From contig JAYULL010000123.1 of assembly GCA_043763625.1 (NCBI GenBank), forward strand, positions 1 to 38,344: DNA of 38,344 nt, given 5' to 3'. Of this stretch, positions 1-8,557 are shown one piece after another. Both the position numbers and the translations under genes were made by a program. This DNA is from Rubrolithibacter sp043763625 (lineage in GTDB: Bacteria; Bacteroidota; Bacteroidia; Sphingobacteriales; Sphingobacteriaceae). The notes below the pieces were generated by a model. That model was not told the origin of the DNA. It made no database searches and worked only from the letters and a program-made list of their open reading frames with translations. The stretch's first letter is position 1. The number at the start of each line of letters is the position of its first letter.

Positions 1-182
1 TTATTGATGGTTTTTATAGCCGAAGTAGAAACTTTCAACGTAATCCATCTTCCTTCTTCAGGGATATAAAACTTTTTAACCTTTAGGTTGGGGTAAAACT
101 TACGCTTTGTTTTAACGTTTGAGTTCGAAACGTTGAAACCATTCATCGGCATTTTCCCTGTTAAATCACAAATTCTCGACAT
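1..182 (-). CDS. rpmB: 50S ribosomal protein L28 (5' part only)
   Basis: The minus strand encodes 60 residues plus two bases of a 61st before the window edge, beginning MSRICDLTGKMPMNGFNVSN and continuing with KTKRKFYPNL, then a GRWITLKVSTSAIKTIN stretch. This is the standard start of bacterial L28, a protein of the large ribosomal subunit. Bacteroidota L28 is usually somewhat under 80 residues, so most of the protein is here and the last 15 to 20 residues lie outside. The ATG at 180-182 gives the usual N-terminus. In Bacteroidota rpmB is often followed by rpmG, which would lie outside the window; that is inference. The frame has no upstream company, so it is probably the first gene of its transcript. 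Confidence 0.93.
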   Translation of the reverse strand, partial: MSRICDLTGKMPMNGFNVSNSNVKTKRKFYPNLKVKKFYIPEEGRWITLKVSTSAIKTIN

Positions 183-234
183 GACTTTATAAGTGTATCG
201 TTATATTAAAACTCAGTTTCTTAAAGAGTTTGCA

Positions 235-259
235 AATATCAAATTTTTATTTTGATATT
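235..259. repeat. Perfect 9-bp inverted repeat between rpmB and the acetate operon
   Basis: AATATCAAA (235-243) and TTTGATATT (251-259) are perfect reverse complements around a 7-base T-rich loop. It lies in the divergent gap, about 52 bases before the rpmB start. It could be a protein-binding site or a leader hairpin of rpmB. It is AT-rich, so chance is possible. Confidence 0.35.
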
Positions 260-391
260 CAATGCGTTTTTTTAAATTATTTCAAGCCTTCAAAGTCTTT
301 CAAATAAGTCTGTAACTTCCTATCTTTCGACGGTTGAAAATGCATTTTTAACATTATAAACCCAACAACCGGAAAATAACCTGAAGCCACA

Positions 392-676
392 ATGCTACAC
401 GAACATGCTGTTGAAGAGGGCGTTGATTATGCCTCAAAAAAGAAAGCCCGTTTAGGCGTTGGTTTCTTTTTCTTTTACCTTTTATTCTATGTCGGATTTG
501 TAATTATAGGAGTATTAAATTACGAATTATTAAGTATAGAAGTTGCACAAGGCGTAAATCTTGCTGTATTCTATGGGATCGGCTTAATAGTCTTTGCTGT
601 TTTACTCGGCATTCTCTACAATAATTATTGCTCGCGGTATGAAGATGATATGAACAAAGAGGGGGAGAAGTTATGA
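392..676 (+). CDS. DUF485 family inner-membrane protein (YjcH-like), partner of ActP
   Basis: A 94-residue protein with a short polar N-terminus (about residues 1-22) and two membrane segments (about 23-45 and 57-77), ending in a charged tail. This is the DUF485 layout seen in YjcH, which is typically encoded directly before the acetate permease gene actP. Its stop codon overlaps the actP start (ATGA at 673-676), so translation is probably coupled and the two proteins probably act together. The molecular role of DUF485 proteins is not settled; an accessory role for the symporter is inferred from conserved gene order. The gene is the first of the operon, with about 200 bases of upstream region shared with divergent rpmB. 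Confidence 0.88.
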   Translation: MLHEHAVEEGVDYASKKKARLGVGFFFFYLLFYVGFVIIGVLNYELLSIEVAQGVNLAVFYGIGLIVFAVLLGILYNNYCSRYEDDMNKEGEKL

Positions 677-2595
677 TCTATCACGTTTCTTACATTGCAC
701 TTTTTTTCTTCGTAGTTTTCGTCGGATTAGTCTTAGGCCTTTCCTTTTATTTTGCACGTAAAACTACCTCTACATCATCTTATTATGCCGCAGGCGGACA
801 AATTCATTGGGCAGTAAACGGTATCGCCTTTGCCGGAGATTATCTTTCTGCTGCCTCCTTTTTAGGTATTTGCGGAATGATTGCGACTGTAGGTTTTGAC
901 GGCTTCTTATATTCAATCGGTTTTCTTGCAGGTTGGATTGTGGCCTTATTCCTTATTGCCGAGCCGCTAAAACGTTTAGGAAAGTATACGTTTACAGATG
1001 CATTAAATTCTACATTTAATTCTCGAGCTGTAACGCTAACCGCCGCTATAAGTACCCTAATTGTATCTATTTTTTATCTTATTCCGCAAATGGTGGGTGC
1101 GGGAGATTTGGTAACTCCCTTGTTGGGGTTCCCGCATTGGGTTGGTGTGGTGTTGGTAGGAGCCATTGTGATTTTTATAGTAGCCGGTGCCGGAATGACT
1201 TCTACCACTTATGTGCAATTTATCAAAGGGGCTTTGTTGTTGTTGTTATCGATAGTTTTAACCGGCTACATTCTTAAAAACGGTCTAACCCTTACTCCCG
1301 GACAAGAAAAACCTTATCATCAATTTATCAGCCTGTCTCCGAGAATGAATGATACAACTGTTGTTAGTGCCGGCGATTGGAAAGTTGTTTCGCAGCAAGG
1401 CGTTAAAGGAAAACACTTTGTTAAGCTCGAAAGAAACGGCTTAGAAAGATGGTTTAAACTTGTTAAAAATGAAAATAGTTACACGCTGACAGAAGCGCTC
1501 TCCATTGCAGAAGGAGAAAACGGAACCACACTTTACAACGGAGAACCAAAGGCAAATGCCAAGTTCTTTCAAGTAGGCCATTTAAGTAAGATTATACTTG
1601 ACGGAAACGAAGTTGAAAAAACCGGTCCGCTCGGCCCTTTTGAATTTCTATCTACTATCGGAAAAAGCGAAGTTATCCGTTTCTCGGAAACTAAACTAAA
1701 AGATGAACAAGGAAAAAAAGTAAGCGTTTTTTCGCAAACTCCTACCCCGGGAAAAAGCTTCATGCTTCCCGGTTTAAAATATAAAATCGGTAAAGATGCG
1801 AGTTGGTGGAGCAGGCTTGACTTTATTTCACTTATGCTGGCTTTATTTCTGGGCACCGCTGCTCTACCCCACATCCTGATTAGATATTACACCGTAAGAT
1901 CTGCTCGAGATGCCCGCAAATCAACAATTCTTGCCATTGCAGCTATCGGAACTTTCTACGTTCTTACTTTATTTATGGGGCTAGGGGCTTCCGTAAACGG
2001 CGTATTAGATGTTGAATCTAGTAATATGGCAGCCCCTTTATTAGCTCGTGCTTTCGGGGTTGCTTTATTTTCAATTATTTCGGCCGTAGCTTTTGCTACA
2101 ATTTTGGGTACCGTTGCAGGATTGATTATTGCTTCTTCGGGAGCCATTGCTCACGATTTACTGGATAATTATTTTAAAATTGATTTGAGTGGAGATAAAA
2201 AAGTAAAAGCAGGAAAAATTGCTGCTGTGTGTGTCGGGGTTTTTGCGATAGCTCTTGGCGTTCTATTCAAAGGGATGAATGTTTCTTTTCTTGTGGGTTT
2301 AGCGTTTTCTATTGCTGCATCGGCTAATTTGCCCGCCATCCTATTTTTACTTTTTTGGAAAAAAACCACAGCAAAAGGCATTTCTTGGTCTATCGTTACC
2401 GGGATTATTTCTTCGCTTGCAATCATTCTTACCTCGCCTGCCATGTGGGAAAGGTACGGCCTCGATCCGGCAAATGCGATTCATAAGTTAGATAATCCCG
2501 CAATAATTTCTTTTCCTTTAGCGGTGCTTGCTATTTATTCTATTTCGCTTCTATCCCAAAAAGAAAGAAGCAAAACTTTAACGGTATACAGTTAA
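673..2595 (+). CDS. actP: Cation/acetate symporter ActP (SSS family) with a long extramembrane insert
   Basis: A 640-residue sodium:solute symporter family protein that would import acetate and similar short carboxylates with a cation. Family features include FAGDYLSAASFLGICGMIA near residues 53-71, an AEPLKRLGKYTFTDAL stretch near 96-111, and ALFLGTAALPHILIRYYTV near 390-408. Classical ActP is about 550 residues. The extra length here is a hydrophilic stretch at about 203-375, between the membrane segment ending near 200 and the one starting near 383. It is rich in Lys, Glu, Thr and Gly and looks like a folded loop rather than low-complexity sequence. The gene overlaps the DUF485 gene by four bases and ends two bases before acs, so uptake and activation of acetate are co-transcribed. 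Substrate is assigned from family and context. Confidence 0.9.
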   Translation: MIYHVSYIALFFFVVFVGLVLGLSFYFARKTTSTSSYYAAGGQIHWAVNGIAFAGDYLSAASFLGICGMIATVGFDGFLYSIGFLAGWIVALFLIAEPLKRLGKYTFTDALNSTFNSRAVTLTAAISTLIVSIFYLIPQMVGAGDLVTPLLGFPHWVGVVLVGAIVIFIVAGAGMTSTTYVQFIKGALLLLLSIVLTGYILKNGLTLTPGQEKPYHQFISLSPRMNDTTVVSAGDWKVVSQQGVKGKHFVKLERNGLERWFKLVKNENSYTLTEALSIAEGENGTTLYNGEPKANAKFFQVGHLSKIILDGNEVEKTGPLGPFEFLSTIGKSEVIRFSETKLKDEQGKKVSVFSQTPTPGKSFMLPGLKYKIGKDASWWSRLDFISLMLALFLGTAALPHILIRYYTVRSARDARKSTILAIAAIGTFYVLTLFMGLGASVNGVLDVESSNMAAPLLARAFGVALFSIISAVAFATILGTVAGLIIASSGAIAHDLLDNYFKIDLSGDKKVKAGKIAAVCVGVFAIALGVLFKGMNVSFLVGLAFSIAASANLPAILFLLFWKKTTAKGISWSIVTGIISSLAIILTSPAMWERYGLDPANAIHKLDNPAIISFPLAVLAIYSISLLSQKERSKTLTVYS

Positions 2596-2597
2596 CC

Positions 2598-4505
2598 ATG
2601 AAGCTACAAGTATCATCTTTCGAAGAGTATCATCAGATTTATAACTACAGCGTAGCCGAACCTGAAAGTTTTTGGGCAGAAATTGCCGAAAATTTCCAAT
2701 GGAGAAAAAAGTGGAATAAAGTTTTAGACTGGAACTTTAAAGAACCGAATATTAAGTGGTTTGATGGAGCCAAATTAAATATAACAGAAAACTGTTTAGA
2801 CAGACATTTAGAAAGTCTTGCAAATAAGCATGCAATTATTTGGGAGCCAAACGACCCGGAAGAAAGCCATCGGATTTTAACCTATGAGCAATTACACGAT
2901 AAGGTTTGTCAGTTTGCAAATGTTCTCAAGAACAACAATGTTAAAAAGGGTGATCGAATTTGTATCTACATGCCGATGGTCCCTGAACTCGCAATCGCCG
3001 TTTTGGCGTGCGCCCGAATCGGAGCAATCCATTCAGTGGTTTTCGGAGGGTTTTCTGCACAATCAATCGCGGATCGGATTAACGACGCCCAATGTACGCT
3101 TGTTATTACCGCCGATGGCGGCTTTCGTGGAACTAAGAATATTCCTTTAAAAGAGGTAATTGACGATGCGCTTGTTCAATGCAGGAGCGTAACTAAAGTA
3201 ATTGTGTTAACAAGAAGCCGAACTGCGGTGTCTATGTTAAAAGGTCGTGACGTGTGGTGGGAAGACGAAATTAAGAAAGTAGAAACGCAAGGCAATCCTG
3301 AATTTCCGGCAGAAGAAATGGATGCAGAAGATACCTTGTTTGTTTTGTATACGTCAGGTTCTACCGGGAAACCTAAAGGTGTAGTTCATACATGCGCAGG
3401 TTATATGGTTTACACCGGCTACACTTTTGCAAACGTATTCCAATATCAACCGGGCGAGGTTTATTTCTGTACTGCAGATATCGGCTGGATTACCGGGCAT
3501 TCCTATATTGTTTACGGACCGCTATCGCAAGGAGCAACTTCGTTAATGTTCGAAGGGATACCTACTTGGCCAAATGCGGGACGTTTTTGGGATATTGTTG
3601 ATAAGTACAAAGTAAATATTCTTTACACTGCCCCAACTGCAATTCGTTCGTTAATGAGTTTCGGCGAAGAACCTTTGCAGGGAAAAGATTTAAGTTCAAT
3701 TAAAAAATTAGGCTCGGTTGGCGAACCGATAAACGAAGAAGCTTGGCATTGGTTCGACGAGAAAATCGGCCATAAAAATGCTCCGATAGTTGATACTTGG
3801 TGGCAAACCGAAAACGGGGGAATCATGATTTCGCCTATTTCCGGAATTACGCCTACAAAACCCGGTTATGCAACTTTACCCCTACCGGGAATACAACCGG
3901 TGTTGGTAGACGAAACCGGAAAAGAAATTGAAGGCAACGGCGTAAGCGGAAATTTATGCATCAAATTTCCGTGGCCGGGAATAATCAGAACAACTTACGG
4001 CGACCACGAACGTTGCCGACAAACCTATTTCTCCACTTATGAAAATCTATATTTCACCGGCGACGGTTGCTTACGCGACGAGGACGGTTATTACCGAATT
4101 ACCGGCCGTGTTGATGATGTTCTCAACGTTTCCGGACATAGAATAGGAACCGCAGAAGTTGAAAATGCGATCAACATGTATACAGATGTGGTAGAAAGTG
4201 CTGTTGTGGGGTACCCGCATGAAATAAAAGGGCAAGGAGTATATGCTTATGTGATTTTGGGCAACTCAACTCACGACCACGAGTTGACAAAGAAAAACAT
4301 CCTTCAAACTGTTTCTCGCATTATCGGCGCTATTGCCAAACCCGACAAGATTCAATTTGTTTCAGGTTTACCCAAAACACGTTCAGGGAAAATTATGCGG
4401 CGGATTTTAAGAAAAATTGCAGAAGGTGATACAAGTAATTTAGGTGATACGAGTACTTTGTTAGATCCGGCAGTGGTTGAAGATATTAAAGCAGGGGCTT
4501 TTTAA
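2598..4505 (+). CDS. acs: Acetyl-CoA synthetase (AMP-forming)
   Basis: A 635-residue enzyme that makes acetyl-CoA from acetate, ATP and CoA through an acetyl-adenylate. The length is close to bacterial Acs (about 650). The ANL-superfamily phosphate loop YTSGSTGKPKG is at 251-261. The Acs-specific DTWWQTE motif, the FTGDG and GRVDDVLNVSGHR motifs of the hinge region, and the C-terminal motif PKTRSGKIMRR follow in order. The lysine in that last motif is catalytic and is the known site of regulatory acetylation in this family. The start lies two bases after the actP stop, making the last gene of the DUF485-actP-acs acetate scavenging operon. No anomaly is seen. Confidence 0.95.
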   Translation: MKLQVSSFEEYHQIYNYSVAEPESFWAEIAENFQWRKKWNKVLDWNFKEPNIKWFDGAKLNITENCLDRHLESLANKHAIIWEPNDPEESHRILTYEQLHDKVCQFANVLKNNNVKKGDRICIYMPMVPELAIAVLACARIGAIHSVVFGGFSAQSIADRINDAQCTLVITADGGFRGTKNIPLKEVIDDALVQCRSVTKVIVLTRSRTAVSMLKGRDVWWEDEIKKVETQGNPEFPAEEMDAEDTLFVLYTSGSTGKPKGVVHTCAGYMVYTGYTFANVFQYQPGEVYFCTADIGWITGHSYIVYGPLSQGATSLMFEGIPTWPNAGRFWDIVDKYKVNILYTAPTAIRSLMSFGEEPLQGKDLSSIKKLGSVGEPINEEAWHWFDEKIGHKNAPIVDTWWQTENGGIMISPISGITPTKPGYATLPLPGIQPVLVDETGKEIEGNGVSGNLCIKFPWPGIIRTTYGDHERCRQTYFSTYENLYFTGDGCLRDEDGYYRITGRVDDVLNVSGHRIGTAEVENAINMYTDVVESAVVGYPHEIKGQGVYAYVILGNSTHDHELTKKNILQTVSRIIGAIAKPDKIQFVSGLPKTRSGKIMRRILRKIAEGDTSNLGDTSTLLDPAVVEDIKAGAF

Positions 4506-4527
4506 TATTGAACTCATTTCAATGAAG

Positions 4528-4779
4528 TTAACTTGCTTTAAATAAAACGTTTTCAACTTTTCGAAGTCTTTCGTCTAATTCATTTTGCTTCATTAACAAG
4601 CCTTTAAGTTCCGTGAAAGAGACGGCAATGCTTTTGTTCTGTTCTTGCATAATGTCAATAACCTTATCTAACTTATCGGTTAAATCATCCAACCGTTGGT
4701 TTGTTATTTTTTGTTGCTCTGTATGCTGATCTTGTTTAATCAGCATGTCGGCCAAAAGAGGCAGAATATCCTTGCCCAT
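4528..4779 (-). CDS. Small coiled-coil protein, function unknown
   Basis: An 83-residue protein beginning MGKDILPLLADMLIKQDQ. From about residue 17 to the end it is predicted by eye to be helical with heptad spacing of Leu, Ile, Val and Met (LDDLTDKLDKVIDIM, then LDERLRKVENVLF), so a coiled coil is likely. It has no signal peptide or membrane segment and no cysteine. It is convergent with acs, whose stop is 22 bases away, and it stands alone. I do not recognise a named family; small coiled-coil proteins of this type are frequent in Bacteroidota. Confidence 0.6.
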   Translation of the reverse strand: MGKDILPLLADMLIKQDQHTEQQKITNQRLDDLTDKLDKVIDIMQEQNKSIAVSFTELKGLLMKQNELDERLRKVENVLFKAS

Positions 4780-4910
4780 ATACGTAATAAAATATAAAGA
4801 TAATTAGATTTCCGATAGATTTAAGATTTACTGGGCCGGAGAATTACCGGAACATTTAGCATTTATCCTTCTATAATCTAAAATTAAAGGCCCCTTAGCG
4901 GAGCCCGTAA

Positions 4911-6227
4911 TCATTTCACGTTCGGTAAAGCGTATCCGTTTTGATATTCTTTAGTTAATAGTTTATTAGCACCCACGTCGTCAAACTTACTCGCATTTTT
5001 ATCCCAATAAATCTTCTTTCCGGTTCTGTAAGCGATGTTTCCCATTTGAGAGAGAATAGCAATGTGCGCCCCTGCTTGAATAGGTGTGTGCAAATCTTCA
5101 AATTTTCTGTTTTTTATTACCTCAGTAAAATTTAAAGTATGTAAATCTAAGCCGTTGTCTACTGACTTTTGAAGTGGGACCGCTTCCATCTTTTTACCTT
5201 CCGGGATTACTTCCCATCCTCCTCGATTAAGAACTAAAGTGCCGTTATTGCCGATAAAAGCTATACCATGGTCGCGACCGTAGTTGCCGCCGTCTATACC
5301 GTTTGCGTGTTCCCACTGAATGTTAAAACCGTCAAATTCGTAAACGGTGGTCAAAGTATCGGGAGTTTCGGCAGCATCATCCGGAAAAGCGAATTTACCA
5401 CCGGCAGCCATAATACTTTTTGGTGCATCAACTTTCATCCCCAACAAAGCATAATCTAATAAATGTACTCCCCAATCTGTCATTAATCCTCCCGCATAGT
5501 CCCAAAACCACCTGAACTGAAAATGAAAGCGGTTGGGGTTAAACGGCCTTTTCGGAGCAGGGCCAAGCCAACGTGTATAATCAACACCTGCAGGTGGGTT
5601 TCCATCGGGCTTTTTAGGAATTGAATCAAGCCAGCCCATGTATGCCCAAGCTTTAACTAATCGCACTTTGCCCAGCTTGCCGGAATGAACAAAATCAACT
5701 GCATCTTTAAAATGCCTTTGACTGCGTTGCCACTGCCCCACCTGTACTGCTCTTTTATAGCGTTCTTGAGCAGCCACCATTATTTTACACTCTTCTATAG
5801 AGTTCCCGATAGGTTTTTCCACGTAAACATCCTTGCCTGCTTGGCAGGCTTCTACCATTTGCAAACAATGCCAATGATCGGGAGTGCCGACAATTACCGC
5901 ATCAATGCTTTTATCTTCCAGCATCCTACGGTGGTCGTTATATGTCTTAAGTTTTGCTCCTGCAGTACCTAATTCGGATTTACGTTTAGCTAAAACATTT
6001 GCATCAATGTCGCACAAAGCAACACACTCCACCCCGGGAACTTTAAGCATACTCGTTAAATCGGCCCAGCCCATGCCGCTGACGCCGATTGCTGCAACAC
6101 GAATCCTGTCCGAGGGCGCAACCAATTTAGTTCCGGCATACAATGAAGAGGGAATAGCATTTGAAAGGCCCGCCCCCGCTGCCAGCAGTGAAGCAGAACG
6201 CAAAAAATTTCTTCTTGATTTAGTCAT
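4911..6227 (-). CDS. Gfo/Idh/MocA family oxidoreductase with Tat signal
   Basis: A 438-residue NAD(P)-dependent dehydrogenase-like protein that probably acts on a sugar or inositol-type substrate outside the cytoplasm. The N-terminus carries a twin-arginine signal (SRRNFLR at residues 4-10, then an Ala/Leu-rich segment to about 31), typical of the exported Bacteroidota members. The Rossmann glycine motif AAIGVSGMG is at 45-53, GTPDHWH is at about 114-120, and the family signature EKP is at 137-139, where the lysine is catalytic in characterised relatives. The C-terminal half has the family's WDYAGGLMTDWGVHLLD stretch. It is monocistronic and divergent from the LuxR-type gene. The substrate cannot be inferred, as no sugar-utilisation neighbours are next to it. 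Confidence 0.88.
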   Translation of the reverse strand: MTKSRRNFLRSASLLAAGAGLSNAIPSSLYAGTKLVAPSDRIRVAAIGVSGMGWADLTSMLKVPGVECVALCDIDANVLAKRKSELGTAGAKLKTYNDHRRMLEDKSIDAVIVGTPDHWHCLQMVEACQAGKDVYVEKPIGNSIEECKIMVAAQERYKRAVQVGQWQRSQRHFKDAVDFVHSGKLGKVRLVKAWAYMGWLDSIPKKPDGNPPAGVDYTRWLGPAPKRPFNPNRFHFQFRWFWDYAGGLMTDWGVHLLDYALLGMKVDAPKSIMAAGGKFAFPDDAAETPDTLTTVYEFDGFNIQWEHANGIDGGNYGRDHGIAFIGNNGTLVLNRGGWEVIPEGKKMEAVPLQKSVDNGLDLHTLNFTEVIKNRKFEDLHTPIQAGAHIAILSQMGNIAYRTGKKIYWDKNASKFDDVGANKLLTKEYQNGYALPNVK

Positions 6228-6399
6228 ATTTGAGGTTTATAAACGCCCTAAATTAATATAAAGAAATATAAATCGGCAATATTCTAAAGTTCATTGCTTC
6301 GCCATGAGCTATTTGGAAATACCGTTAAAACACCCATTTAGCGTGCTCAAACATTCCTTAGATTAGCCGAACAGCAAAAGAAGAGTTAAAATCTAACCT

Positions 6400-6705
6400 A
6401 TGATTACTTCCACTTCTAACAAAATCGACGATTCCGGAAATTTACAGGGACATTTAAATACTATCGAGTCTAAAATCAGCTTGTATGTTGTAAAAAATTA
6501 CAGCCGGTTCAGCCGTTTAACTGTACGCGAAAAGCAAGTTTTGCACCTGATTGCCGACGGGTATAACAGCTGTCAGATTTCAGATATTTTATTTATTTCG
6601 ATTCATACCGTTAATAATCACCGCAAAAACATAATGAGCAAACTTGAAGCAGGTTCTCTTCCTCACCTTATTCGATTTGCAGTGTCATTCGGATTGGTTG
6701 AATAG
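6400..6705 (+). CDS. LuxR-type helix-turn-helix protein without a sensory domain
   Basis: A 101-residue protein whose C-terminal two thirds (about residues 38-98) is a LuxR/GerE DNA-binding domain: LTVREKQVLHLIADGYN, then the recognition-helix region SIHTVNNHRKNIMSKL. The first 37 residues are polar and too short to be a receiver or ligand-binding domain. It is therefore a free-standing HTH that must be controlled by expression level, oligomerisation or a partner. Short proteins of this kind are common in Bacteroidota. It is divergent from the Gfo/Idh/MocA oxidoreductase gene, which it may regulate, and lies upstream of the broken tspO. Targets are unknown. Confidence 0.8.
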   Translation: MITSTSNKIDDSGNLQGHLNTIESKISLYVVKNYSRFSRLTVREKQVLHLIADGYNSCQISDILFISIHTVNNHRKNIMSKLEAGSLPHLIRFAVSFGLVE

Positions 6706-6818
6706 TGCTTGAATCCTGAGTTAAAGTCCCTTTGTCGTCATCTTTTTAGCACGTAATACTTTATGGCCGCGGCACCATTATCCCGGCACCATATTATGAT
6801 TTTAAAAGAAATACATTT

Positions 6819-7347
6819 ATGCTTATTAGTACTTTTTTAAAGATGCGTTGGTGGCAAGTTACCCTGCTTTCTATTGCATTGTCGGCTATCGGAGGACTAG
6901 CTGCCGGTAAATCTTCAAGAAAACAACGCAAAGTTTACGCGAAAGAACTGGAACAAGCGCCTTGGGCTCCTCCCGGTTGGATCTTCGGACCGGCCTGGAC
7001 CTTGAACAATATTATTTTATAGTTAGGATTACAACAAATTCTTAAATCTAATAATTCTACGGCAAAAAAATTAGCTGTACTCCAACTCTTTATCTGGCTA
7101 ATCTTCTTTTCCTTTGGCTATGTTTATTTCAACAGAAAGAATTCTATTCTTGCTGCAATCCGGACTATTTCTGACGTTGCTTTAGCAGGAACAAGTTTTT
7201 GCTATTGCGGTCAAATTCAATCGAAAACTTTCTTACTACTACTTGCCGCTGCTTTTGTGGACCTCTTTTGCAAGTACAATAGCCATTTACCAAGCATTAA
7301 AGAATGAGGATCCGCTGTTTGGCACACCTGCATTAATTAAACAATAA
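6819..7347 (+). pseudogene. tspO: tspO/MBR family membrane protein, broken by a stop and a frameshift
   Basis: The first 67 residues hold the TspO signature APPGWIFGPAWTLNN, followed by an in-frame TAG at 7020-7022. The same frame then continues with TspO-like sequence (LGLQQIL, LIWLIFFSFGYVYFN, then ILAAIRTISDVALAGTSF). At the T5 run 7196-7200 one base is in excess. Skipping one T joins GTSF to AIAVKFNRK and LPLLLWTSFASTIAIYQALK, the typical TspO end, closing with TAA at 7345-7347. The repaired protein would be about 175 residues, near the usual size of about 160. TspO proteins are five-helix membrane proteins that bind porphyrins and similar ligands. Two independent lesions favour a true pseudogene, although the one-base change sits in a homopolymer. 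Confidence 0.85.
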
Positions 7348-7358
7348 GAATATCAAGT

Positions 7359-7709
7359 ATGAATTTTTTACCCTTAGAAAAACTTGAGCAACTTGAAGAA
7401 ATAAAAAAATCGGAAAGTTATTCCGTGATTTTTAAAGACAATATTAATTGCCCGATAAGCCGCAGAGCAAGAACAGATTTAGAGAATCAAGGTGAGCCGG
7501 TAGCAAACTTAGCCCAAGTTTACAAGGTAGACTTGTTTGGTTTTCCGCAAATTTCCAAAGCGGTAACCGAAAGCTTTTCGATAACCCATGAATCGCCCCA
7601 AGTGCTATTAATTAAAAACGGAAAGTGCATCTACAATGCCTCTCATTATGATATTTCTTCAACAGAGATTGAGGAAGAAATTAAGTTTATTTCAAACGGT
7701 CAACCTTAG
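7359..7709 (+). CDS. ytxJ: Bacillithiol-system redox protein YtxJ (monothiol bacilliredoxin)
   Basis: A 116-residue thioredoxin-fold protein of the YtxJ (DUF2847) family. The single active-site cysteine is C31 in the loop NINCPIS, where thioredoxins have CxxC. The second signature, HESPQVLLIKNGKCIYNASH, is near residues 77-96. YtxJ proteins are thought to remove bacillithiol from mixed disulfides, so the gene implies that the organism makes bacillithiol, as many Bacteroidota do. The start is 12 bases after the tspO remnant's stop, so the two may once have formed an operon. No signal peptide is present, so it is cytoplasmic. No oddities. Confidence 0.85.
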   Translation: MNFLPLEKLEQLEEIKKSESYSVIFKDNINCPISRRARTDLENQGEPVANLAQVYKVDLFGFPQISKAVTESFSITHESPQVLLIKNGKCIYNASHYDISSTEIEEEIKFISNGQP

Positions 7710-7720
7710 CGAACACAGCC

Positions 7721-8434
7721 TCAATCCTTTATTCCCATACCTCGATAATTTTGAATGGAGTTGTAAAATGATTTTTTCAGCTCATTAATTCCTGCAGTTC
7801 CAGTTAAAAATTTCACATCTTCCTTGTTAGAGAGGTAACCTAATTCAATCAAGACAGCCGGGCATTTATTCTCTCTTAAAACAGCCAACTGTTTCTGCTT
7901 CGCGGCTCTGATCGGTAGTCCGCCTAGATTAGAAAGTCCGAGTAGAAAGTTTTTAGATAACTTCCTACTTTTCTCCACTAGCCGCCCCGAGGTCATACTT
8001 TTATCAGTATAGATTTCTAAACCCTTTATCATTTCTCTTACACTCGGACCTATGCTGTCGGCTACACTATTGCAATGCAACGATATAAAAACATCGCCTT
8101 TAAAATCAGTCCGATCGTCAATAGAAATAAAAGTATCATTATCGCGAGTCAGAATTACATTGATACCTCGTTCCTCAAGATAAGCCTTAATTGCAGTGGC
8201 GATTCGAAGTACTAAATCCTTTTCTAAAATCCCTGCGCCTCGAGTAATACTGTCCTTTCCACCATGACCGGGATCGAGCACTACTGTGAAACTTGTATTA
8301 ATTGCCAATTTTAAGTTTGAACTGATTTGTCCCTTTGCAGAAAAGAACAAAAGCCAAAAAACAAGAAAGAAAAACATCCGTAACTGAAGAAGGAATTCAG
8401 AAAGACTTTTAAAAACGTTATGCATAGGATGCAA
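7721..8434 (-). CDS. N-acetylmuramoyl-L-alanine amidase (Amidase_3), exported
   Basis: A 237-residue zinc amidase that cleaves the bond between N-acetylmuramic acid and the stem peptide of peptidoglycan. Zinc and catalytic positions of the family are visible: H57 in DPGHGG, E71 in ILEKDL, H120 in SLHCNS, and E197 in LIELGYLSN. The catalytic domain fills residues 50-230. A strongly hydrophobic stretch at about 20-34 is a signal peptide or anchor. Residues 1-19 are polar, and M20 (position 8377) is an alternative start that would give a more ordinary signal peptide. There is no SPOR or LysM domain, so targeting must come from the catalytic domain or a partner. The gene is convergent with ytxJ (11 bases apart). 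Confidence 0.9.
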   Translation of the reverse strand: MHPMHNVFKSLSEFLLQLRMFFFLVFWLLFFSAKGQISSNLKLAINTSFTVVLDPGHGGKDSITRGAGILEKDLVLRIATAIKAYLEERGINVILTRDNDTFISIDDRTDFKGDVFISLHCNSVADSIGPSVREMIKGLEIYTDKSMTSGRLVEKSRKLSKNFLLGLSNLGGLPIRAAKQKQLAVLRENKCPAVLIELGYLSNKEDVKFLTGTAGINELKKSFYNSIQNYRGMGIKD

Positions 8435-8557
8435 ACGCTCCCGGAATATTTATAGTGTATGGGAAAAGAAAAACCAAGATGATATCACCTAAGGGGCATT
8501 GCAACCGGTACTTTAAGAAATGCTAAAGTTTTACAAGCTAATATTCAAGCAACGAAA

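Noticed and set aside
5884..6261. 125-codon plus-strand ORF opposite the Gfo/Idh/MocA oxidoreductase start
   Set aside because: It is an antisense shadow of the Tat signal and Rossmann region, with no recognisable protein features.
7020..7022. TAG in tspO as a recoded or read-through codon
   Set aside because: Other genes in the window use TAG as a normal stop (for example xth), and a second frame lesion downstream in the same gene argues for decay.
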